From contig NZ_CP151636.1 in assembly GCF_038397745.1 (NCBI RefSeq), positions 62,001-126,000 of the forward strand: 64,000 bases of DNA, written 5' to 3'. Within the stretch, counting starts at the first letter, position 1. Each line of letters starts with the position of its first letter. Under the pieces are notes generated by a model that was not told the origin of the DNA, ran no database searches, and worked only from the letters and a program-made list of their open reading frames with translations. Source of the DNA: Microbacterium sp. LWH11-1.2. Lineage in GTDB: Bacteria > Actinomycetota > Actinomycetes > Actinomycetales > Microbacteriaceae. The translations under genes and the position numbers were made by a program. Positions 57,981 through 64,000 of the stretch are shown here, piece after piece.

Positions 57981-58970
57981 TCACGCGTTCACCCGCGTGC
58001 GGGGGTCGATGAGCCCGTAGAACAGATCGACGATGAGGTTGGCGACGAGCACAGCGAGGGTGATGAACAGGAACAGACCCTGCATCAGCGCATAGTCGTT
58101 GTTGGTGACGGCCGAGAGCAGCTTGGACCCGATCCCGGGGTAGGAGAACACCTGCTCGGTGACGATGGAGCCGGAGACCACGAAGCCGAGCGAGATCGCG
58201 AATCCGGCGATCGACGGCAGCACCGCGTTCCTCGCGGCGTACTGGCGCAGGATTCGTCCCGGGGTGAGGCCCTTCGCCTGCGCGGTGAGGATGTAGTCCT
58301 CCGAGAGTGTCGAGACCATCATGTTGCGCATGCCGAGCAGCCATCCCCCGACCGAGGCGATGACGATCGTCAGCGCGGGGAGGAACCCGTACTGGATCGC
58401 CGACCCGATGAACTCCCACGAGAACCCGGGGTCCAGGATCACGTCGTATCCGCCCTGCGCGGGGAAGAGCTTGAGCGTCGAGGCGAAGAAGTAGACCAGC
58501 AGCAGTGCCAGCCAGAAGTACGGCACGGCGGCCAGCAGGGTGGTCGCGGGGATCAGCGAGTCGAGCCAGGTTCCCGGCTTCCAGCCGACGATGGCTCCGA
58601 GCACCACCCCGATGACCGTGGCGAGCACGGTCGAGACTCCCACGAGCACGATCGTCCACGGCAGGGAGGTGTTGATCACCTCGATGACGGGCGTCGGGAA
58701 GTAGCTGACCGAGACGCCGAGATCGCCCCGGAAGATGTTGACGAGGTAGTTCCCGTACTGGACGAGGAGTGGCTCGGAGGAATCGCCACCGAGAAGGAGT
58801 TCATAGGCCTTGCGGGTGTCCGGGGTGACGATGCCGCCCCGTTGCTGCAGCTTGGCCAGCAGGATGTCGACGGGGTTCCCCGGCAGCAGACGCGGAATCA
58901 GGAAGTTGAGGGTCAGCGCCGCCCAGAGGGCGATGAGGTAGAACCCCAGCTTTCGGACGAAATAGTTCAC
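57981..58970 (-). CDS. peptide-family ABC transporter permease, DppB type
   Basis: This 329-residue six-helix protein starts NYFVRKLGFYLIALWAALTLNFLIPRLLPGNPVDILL, the OppB/DppB start pattern. It has the docking segment LTAQAKGLTPGRILRQYAARNAVLPS and ends GLIDPRTRVNA. Gap of 61 bp before the DppC-type gene. Confidence 0.95.
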   Translation of the reverse strand: MNYFVRKLGFYLIALWAALTLNFLIPRLLPGNPVDILLAKLQQRGGIVTPDTRKAYELLLGGDSSEPLLVQYGNYLVNIFRGDLGVSVSYFPTPVIEVINTSLPWTIVLVGVSTVLATVIGVVLGAIVGWKPGTWLDSLIPATTLLAAVPYFWLALLLVYFFASTLKLFPAQGGYDVILDPGFSWEFIGSAIQYGFLPALTIVIASVGGWLLGMRNMMVSTLSEDYILTAQAKGLTPGRILRQYAARNAVLPSIAGFAISLGFVVSGSIVTEQVFSYPGIGSKLLSAVTNNDYALMQGLFLFITLAVLVANLIVDLFYGLIDPRTRVNA

Positions 58971-59031
58971 GACGTCCTTCCCTGCACCCGCTCAGCCGGC
59001 TCGACGTTCTCCTTCTCGGTGGCGATCACGA

Positions 59032-60735
59032 TCACTCCCCCGTCGGCTTCAGCGACTTGAAGATCTGCGCGTTGTCGGGCGATGCCCACACCGCCGGGAA
59101 CGCGTAGAGGTCGTCCTGCGTCGGCCATCCGGTGAACTTGTCGGCGTTGAACTCGCTGGTCGTGCCACCCGTCAGGACGGGGATGTACGGCATCGCGGCG
59201 ACGATCTTCTCCTGGATGATGTCGAACTGCACCTGCCGCGCCGCGGTGTCCTCCGGGTTCGTGGCCTTGAGCACCTCGAGCGCGGCATCCACCTCGGGGT
59301 CGCTGAACCGCGCGACGTTCTGCGGTGCGACCTCGCCGACCGGAGCGGTGAACGCGGTGTTGAAGTACTTGTCGTACAGGTAGTACGGGTCGGATGCGGC
59401 GCCCTGACCCAGCGAGTCGATCGCGAGCTGGTACGTGCCCTTGCCCTTCTTGTCGGTCCACTCGTTCCACGACGACTGCGAGACGCGGAGCTCGATGCCG
59501 GCGGCCTTGAGCTGCTGCGCCATGGTGTCGATCGCCGTGATGTAGTCGGTCCAGCCGGTCACGACCTCGACGGTGAGCGAGAGCTTCTCGCCGCCCTTCG
59601 CATAGATGCCGTCCGACCCCTTCGACCAGCCGGCGCCCTCGAGGATCCCGGCCGCCGTGTCGGGATCGGCGGCACCCGGCGCGACGGGCTCGGCGACAGC
59701 AGACGAGATCAGGTCCTTCTGCGTCGTGGTGAGCGCGAACGTCGGCGAGATCTCACTCGCCGTGTTCTGGAACGCGAGCGAGTTGATCTGGTCGCGGTTG
59801 AGGGCGGCGTAGACCGCCTGGCGCACGGCCGGATCGGTCTGCGGACCGGTGCAGCCGAGCTCGGCGCTCGAGCAGGTCAGCAGAGCGACCTGGTTCTGCG
59901 GGATCGTGATCGCGTCGTAGCCGGGGTAGGTCGTGGACACGTTCTCGATGTCCGGCACCGGACCCGTCTGCCAGTCGATGGTCCCCGCCTTGAGCGCGTC
60001 GACGCCGGCGGTGTTCCCGGACAGCGAGAGGTAGCGGATGCCCTTCACGGCGGGGGCGCCGTCCCAGTAGTCCTCGTTGGCGGTGAGCGTGAACGCCTGC
60101 GGCTTGAAGTTGTCGAGCGTGTAGGGGCCGGTTCCGACGGGCTTCTCCATCACGTCGGTGGTGGGGTCGATCCCCGACCAGATGTGCTCGGGCACGATCG
60201 GAGTGCGACCGAGCAGCGTCGGTCCGCTCACGAACGCCGGGTGGTCCCAGGTGAAGACGACGTGCGTGTCGTCTGTGGCCTCGACGGTTCCGTCGAACCC
60301 GCCGTTGTTCAGCGAGGGGGTGTCGAGCAGCAGCTGGAACGTGAACGCCACGTCGTCGGCGGTGAAGTCCTCACCGTCCGACCAGGTCACGCCCTCGCGG
60401 AGCGTGACCGAGAGCTGTGTGCCGTCCTCGCTCCAGGTGTACTCGGTGCCGAGCAGCGGGGTGTACGGGTCGGTGTTGACGTTCGTGACGAAGAACAGGG
60501 ACTCGAAGATGGTGCCGATGCCGCCGATCTGCGACGGCGAGTAGGGGTTGAAGTTGATCTGGTAATCGCCGGCCTGCCCCGTGTACGCGATCAGGGTGTC
60601 CGCCGATCCGGAGGCGGAACCGCCGGATGCCGGGGCGCAGCCGGCGAGCAGCAGGGTGGTGGCGACGGCGGCCGAGGCTCCTGTCAGAGCCATCCGGATG
60701 CCGGCGCGTGGGCGCTTCGTGCTGAGGAACATCAT
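59032..60735 (-). CDS. family 5 solute-binding lipoprotein of the Dpp-type transporter
   Basis: This 567-residue lipoprotein has a signal peptide with lipobox LAGC (C33). The body matches family 5 binding proteins (EYTWSEDGTQLSVTLREGVTWSDGEDFTADDVAFTFQLLLDTP). First gene of an operon that also encodes both permeases, both ATPases, a GH36-family enzyme and a GH42. Some members of this binding-protein family carry oligosaccharides, which fits here. ATG 60735, or the adjacent 60732. Confidence 0.94.
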   Translation of the reverse strand: MMFLSTKRPRAGIRMALTGASAAVATTLLLAGCAPASGGSASGSADTLIAYTGQAGDYQINFNPYSPSQIGGIGTIFESLFFVTNVNTDPYTPLLGTEYTWSEDGTQLSVTLREGVTWSDGEDFTADDVAFTFQLLLDTPSLNNGGFDGTVEATDDTHVVFTWDHPAFVSGPTLLGRTPIVPEHIWSGIDPTTDVMEKPVGTGPYTLDNFKPQAFTLTANEDYWDGAPAVKGIRYLSLSGNTAGVDALKAGTIDWQTGPVPDIENVSTTYPGYDAITIPQNQVALLTCSSAELGCTGPQTDPAVRQAVYAALNRDQINSLAFQNTASEISPTFALTTTQKDLISSAVAEPVAPGAADPDTAAGILEGAGWSKGSDGIYAKGGEKLSLTVEVVTGWTDYITAIDTMAQQLKAAGIELRVSQSSWNEWTDKKGKGTYQLAIDSLGQGAASDPYYLYDKYFNTAFTAPVGEVAPQNVARFSDPEVDAALEVLKATNPEDTAARQVQFDIIQEKIVAAMPYIPVLTGGTTSEFNADKFTGWPTQDDLYAFPAVWASPDNAQIFKSLKPTGE

Positions 60736-60815
60736 CGTCCTTTCCCAGGCGCGCTCACCCGAGAGGTGTCCGCGCCGACTGTGTGAATGGAAGGGAATCT
60801 CCATCTACCGCCCTC

Positions 60816-60845
60816 ATTGTTACGTAGGTAAACTAAGTCCGTCAA
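60816..60845 (-). promoter_or_regulatory. promoter of the Dpp-type operon with internal operator-like sequence
   Basis: On the minus strand TTGACG (60845-60840), 17 bp, TAACAA (60822-60817). The spacer carries TTAGTTTAC and runs into GTAACAA. The TTAGTTT and the ACAA at matching spacing recall the ROK operator copies at 47348 and 48585, but the match is partial (13 of 21). Confidence 0.5.
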
Positions 60846-60891
60846 GCACTTCCAGGAATCGACCGGACGGATCCCGTCCTCAGAGGGCACC

Positions 60892-63114
60892 ATGACTGAT
60901 CTCGCACTTCCGGATGTCCGCGGCGAAGTGGCCGCGCATCCTGCACCCGCCCCGCGACTCGCGCATCTGCGCGGCGACGGGGTGTCACTCGTCATCGACT
61001 CGGCGACGGGTCCCGGCACGGCGGGTGCCCCGGCGTCCATGCCCCAGGTGCTCTACTGGGGAGCCGACCTCGGCGACCTCGACGATCTCGACCCCGAGGA
61101 GATCGTCGCCGCGATGAGTCGGCAGGTTGCCGCGGGCACGCTCGACGCCGCCTGGCAGGTGTCCCTGCTCCCCCTCGAAGGGGAGGGCTGGGGCGGGCGG
61201 CCGGGTTTGAGCGCCGGGATCGCAGGCGTCCCCGTCCACCCGCGCTGGGCGCGCGTGGACGGCGCGACCGATCCCGACGGCCGCCGGTTCTCGGCGACCG
61301 CGGAGGACGTCGTCAACGGACTGCGAGTGGACTCCGCCGTCGCCATCGAGGCGGGCGGCATCGTGACCGTGACGCACACCGTCACGCGAACGGGGGTAGG
61401 CGCCCCTGCGCTCACGATCGAATGGCTGGAAGCCACGCTGCCGGCTCCGAAGGCGGTCGATCACCTGACGACCTTCGCCGGCCGATGGACGCGCGAGAAG
61501 GTGCCCACGACCGGCACGATCCCCCGCGGCTCCACCACGCGGCAGACCCGGCGCGGGCGTGGCGGCCATGACGCTCCCACGCTCTCGATCGTCTCGATCG
61601 ATCCTCCCCGCGATCGCAGCGGCGAGCTCTGGGCCGTCCACCTCGGCTGGAGCGCCGACTGCACCTACCGCAACGACCGGATGCCGGACTCCATCGATCT
61701 GCTCGGCGCCGGAGAGCTGCTGCGCACCGGCGAGATCACGCTCGGCCTCGGCGAGTCGTACACGACCCCCACGGCCTACTTCGCGTGGTCGGGGGCGGGC
61801 CTCGACGGTCTGTCCGAGCGGTTCCACCGGTTCGAACGCGCGCGCCCGAACCATCCGCGGTCGCCGCGGCCGCTCGTTCTGAACACCTGGGAGGCCGTGT
61901 ACTTCGATCACGACCCCGCCTTCCTCCTGTCGCTCGCCGAGCTCGCCGCGACGGTCGGCGTCGAGCGGTTCGTGCTCGACGACGGCTGGTTCCTCGGCCG
62001 CCGCAGCGACATCAGAGGACTCGGCGACTGGTCCGTCGACCCTTCCGTCTGGCCCGACGGCCTGGGCCCGCTCGCCGACCGCGTGCACGCCCTGGGGATG
62101 GAGTTCGGCCTGTGGTTCGAGCCGGAGATGATCAATCTCGACTCCGAGCTCGCGCGTCGGCATCCCGAGTGGCTCCTGCATCCCGGCGATCACCTCCCGA
62201 CTCCCGCGCACCTCTCGTGGCGCACGCAGTATGTGCTCGACATCGCGCGCGCAGACGCCTACGAGCATGTCCTCGGGCGCCTCGACGCTCTCGTGACCGA
62301 GCTCGGGATCGACTTCATCAAGTGGGACCACAATCGGGATCTCGTCGAGGCCGTCCACGACGGCCGACCGGGCACCCACCTCCAGACCCGCGCGGTGTAT
62401 CGGATGATGGCGGAGCTCAAGTCCCGCCATCCGCGTCTCGAGATCGAGTCCTGCTCGTCCGGCGGCGCGCGCAGCGATCTGGGCATCCTCGAGGTCGCCG
62501 ACCGGGTCTGGGCGAGTGACTCGAACGATCCGATCGAGCGGCAGGACATCCAGCGATGGACGCAGCTGCTGCTCGCCCCAGAGCTCGTCGGAGGTCACGT
62601 CGGCCCGACGACGGCGCACTCGACCGGGCGCACGACGCCCCTCTCGTTCCGACTGGCCACGAGCCTGATGGGCTCGGCGGGCTTCGAGTGGAACATCGCG
62701 GAGTGCACCCCCGAGGAGCGCGAGGTGATCACCCGGTGGGCCGCGCTCTACAAGGAGCTGCGCTCGGTGATCCACACCGGCACGGCCGTGCACGCCGACG
62801 TGCGCGACCCGGCCCTCCGCGTCGTCGGCGCGGTCTCGCCCGACCGCGCGGAGGCCGTCTTCACGATCGCGAGCGTCGCGACGCTCGAGGACTCGCTCCC
62901 GGAGCGGATCCGACTGCACGGCCTGGAGGAGCACGCGACCTACGACGTGCGCGTGCGGGACGAGATCGGCGCCTCCCGGCACGGCTTCGCGACGCCTGCC
63001 TGGCTGTCGAGCGGCGCCGTCACTCTGACGGGCGCGTTCCTCGGCACGGTCGGTCTGCAGATCCCGCCGCTCTGGCCGGCGCAGGCGATCATCCTCCACC
63101 TCACGCGCCGCTGA
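60892..63114 (+). CDS. GH36 alpha-galactosidase 2
   Basis: This 740-residue cytoplasmic enzyme is closely similar to alpha-galactosidase 1 (shared VLNTWEAVYF, ERFVLDDGWFLGRRSDI, EFGLWFEPEM). The nucleophile is D479 (IKWDHNRD) and acid/base is D543 (WASDSNDPIERQDIQRW). It is divergent from the Dpp-type operon, whose promoter region it shares, so both are probably induced together. Confidence 0.96.
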   Translation: MTDLALPDVRGEVAAHPAPAPRLAHLRGDGVSLVIDSATGPGTAGAPASMPQVLYWGADLGDLDDLDPEEIVAAMSRQVAAGTLDAAWQVSLLPLEGEGWGGRPGLSAGIAGVPVHPRWARVDGATDPDGRRFSATAEDVVNGLRVDSAVAIEAGGIVTVTHTVTRTGVGAPALTIEWLEATLPAPKAVDHLTTFAGRWTREKVPTTGTIPRGSTTRQTRRGRGGHDAPTLSIVSIDPPRDRSGELWAVHLGWSADCTYRNDRMPDSIDLLGAGELLRTGEITLGLGESYTTPTAYFAWSGAGLDGLSERFHRFERARPNHPRSPRPLVLNTWEAVYFDHDPAFLLSLAELAATVGVERFVLDDGWFLGRRSDIRGLGDWSVDPSVWPDGLGPLADRVHALGMEFGLWFEPEMINLDSELARRHPEWLLHPGDHLPTPAHLSWRTQYVLDIARADAYEHVLGRLDALVTELGIDFIKWDHNRDLVEAVHDGRPGTHLQTRAVYRMMAELKSRHPRLEIESCSSGGARSDLGILEVADRVWASDSNDPIERQDIQRWTQLLLAPELVGGHVGPTTAHSTGRTTPLSFRLATSLMGSAGFEWNIAECTPEEREVITRWAALYKELRSVIHTGTAVHADVRDPALRVVGAVSPDRAEAVFTIASVATLEDSLPERIRLHGLEEHATYDVRVRDEIGASRHGFATPAWLSSGAVTLTGAFLGTVGLQIPPLWPAQAIILHLTRR

Positions 63115-63131
63115 TGCACGTGGGGGGGCGA

Positions 63132-63170
63132 GCGCCGAGGTCGATCCGTCGTCCTGATCGACCTCGGCGC
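63132..63170. terminator. hairpin terminator between convergent genes
   Basis: A perfect 15-bp stem GCGCCGAGGTCGATC (63132-63146) / GATCGACCTCGGCGC (63156-63170) with a 9-nt loop lies between the GH36 stop and the oxidoreductase stop. Confidence 0.75.
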
Positions 63171-63172
63171 CG

Positions 63173-64000
63173 CTACCGGCTGCCGATCTGGCGCCGCACC
63201 TCGTCGAGGGCGCGCATCACCGCGACGGAATCGTCGAGGGAGTGCAGCGGAGACTGCATTCTGCCCTCGGCGATGTACGAGGCGACGGCCGAAGCCTGCC
63301 ATGCCAGCCCGTCTCGCCTGACCAGGCCGCTCTCGTCGCGCCAGCGGCGCTCGTCGCCGCCCCGGACGATGCGAAGCGCGGCGGGGAACACGAAGCTCGT
63401 GTCGAAGTGGACGCTCCCCGATGACCCGTGGATCGCTGCGAGCCCTGGCGTCGTCACCGTGCTGGACGCGCTGACCGCCGCGTGCACTCCCTCCGCGTTC
63501 TCGAGGAGGACCACCGCTTCGGTCTCGACGCCGGTGGGGGCCAGCGTGCCGCGCGCCACGACCGAGTTCGCCGCGCCGAGTACCGAGTGCGCGAACCAGA
63601 GGCTGTAGACCCCGGCATCGAGCATCACCCCTCCGCCGACCGCCGGATCGAAGTTGCGATCCGCGGGGTCGTACCGCCAACGCCAGCCGAGGTGCGCGGT
63701 GACCAGCCGCACGTCGCCGAGCTCCCCTTCCGCCAGGAGTCGGGCGATGAGCTGCGACTGCGGCAGGTACCGCGACCACATCGCCTCCATCGCGAAGACG
63801 CCGGCGGAACGGGCCGCGTCCGCGATCTCCGCCGCTTGCGCGGCGTCGAGAGCGAGGGGCTTCTCGATGAGGACATGCTTGCCCGCAGCGATCGCCGCGA
63901 GCGCCAGCGGATGGTGCTGCGCATGCGGCGCCGCGATGTAGACGACATCCACGTCGGGGTCCTGCAGAAGAGCCTCATGGCCCTCGTACGGACGCGGGAT
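63173..64000 (-). CDS. Gfo/Idh/MocA-family oxidoreductase (partial)
   Basis: The frame is open to the window edge, so the N-terminal Rossmann start is missing; 275 residues are visible. RPYEGHEALLQDPDVDVVYIAAPHAQHHPLALAAIAAGKHVLIEKPLALDAAQA contains the family EKP motif (K catalytic). The substrate-domain segment DPAVGGGVMLDAGVYSLWFAH has the conserved GGxxxDxGxY pattern. It oxidises sugars or cyclitols with NAD(P). The ATG/GTG starts inside the window are internal. Confidence 0.92.
   Translation of the reverse strand: MPRPYEGHEALLQDPDVDVVYIAAPHAQHHPLALAAIAAGKHVLIEKPLALDAAQAAEIADAARSAGVFAMEAMWSRYLPQSQLIARLLAEGELGDVRLVTAHLGWRWRYDPADRNFDPAVGGGVMLDAGVYSLWFAHSVLGAANSVVARGTLAPTGVETEAVVLLENAEGVHAAVSASSTVTTPGLAAIHGSSGSVHFDTSFVFPAALRIVRGGDERRWRDESGLVRRDGLAWQASAVASYIAEGRMQSPLHSLDDSVAVMRALDEVRRQIGSR

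Noticed and set aside
1-64000. CRISPR array
   Set aside because: No run of regularly spaced identical repeats with unique spacers was found; the repeats seen are isolated extragenic palindromes.

Overview
The window reads as chromosomal DNA of a high-GC actinobacterium, most likely Microbacteriaceae (Microbacterium-like). Reasons: very high GC with G/C-ending codons, many ATGA-type start/stop overlaps, apparently leaderless starts, extragenic TTCGACAGGCTCA repeats, a SufS/SufU pair, an ECF41 (SigJ-type) sigma factor and DUF1206. This is inference from content; there is no marker gene such as rRNA.

Layout. 1-3.9 kb is an accessory segment: a gene tail, a nuclease-like fragment and a coupled two-gene cassette (341-aa protein of unknown family plus 704-aa protein with a PD-(D/E)XK-like core), ending in short repeats that resemble an insertion-sequence end. 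3.9-4.1 kb holds a candidate structured small RNA with its own promoter and terminator. 4.1-24.8 kb is mostly housekeeping or stable accessory content: MarR, flotillin, HrpB helicase flanked by two copies of a palindromic element, an ABC-2 exporter with TetR, L-serine dehydratase, an FAD-dependent fumarate reductase-like enzyme with divergent LysR, a PAF-acetylhydrolase-like lipase, tRNA-Arg(ACG), an SDR, a coiled-coil/metalloprotease-like gene pair, a GntR regulator, an F420-reductase-like enzyme and SufS-SufU.

24.8-28 kb is a compact ECF41 regulon: two tandem TGTCAC-N17-GGTC-type promoters, the sigma factor with its SnoaL-like extension, a coupled free-standing SnoaL-like protein, and two NAD(P)-binding epimerase-like proteins. 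One of these has a near-identical promoter and the other a weaker match. 28-37 kb carries LysE, DUF1206, GyrI-like and AraC-GyrI proteins, and a PucR-centred aminotransferase/methylmalonate-semialdehyde dehydrogenase set that fits beta-alanine or GABA-type amine catabolism.

37-64 kb is a large galactoside and sugar-acid locus. LacI controls a putative oxidative hexuronate/aldarate operon (SDR, enolase-superfamily dehydratase, 5-dehydro-4-deoxyglucarate dehydratase). A MalEFG-type importer operon with an aldo/keto reductase and a GH42 beta-galactosidase is divergent from a ROK repressor and a GH36 alpha-galactosidase. The ROK repressor is flanked by two near-identical operator/promoter sites. 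A second operon couples a peptide-family (Dpp-type) ABC importer to a GH36-family enzyme and a second GH42, and is divergent from a third GH36. Together these would import galacto-oligosaccharides, cleave both alpha- and beta-galactosidic bonds inside the cell, and possibly oxidise derived uronic acids. The window ends inside a Gfo/Idh/MocA oxidoreductase.
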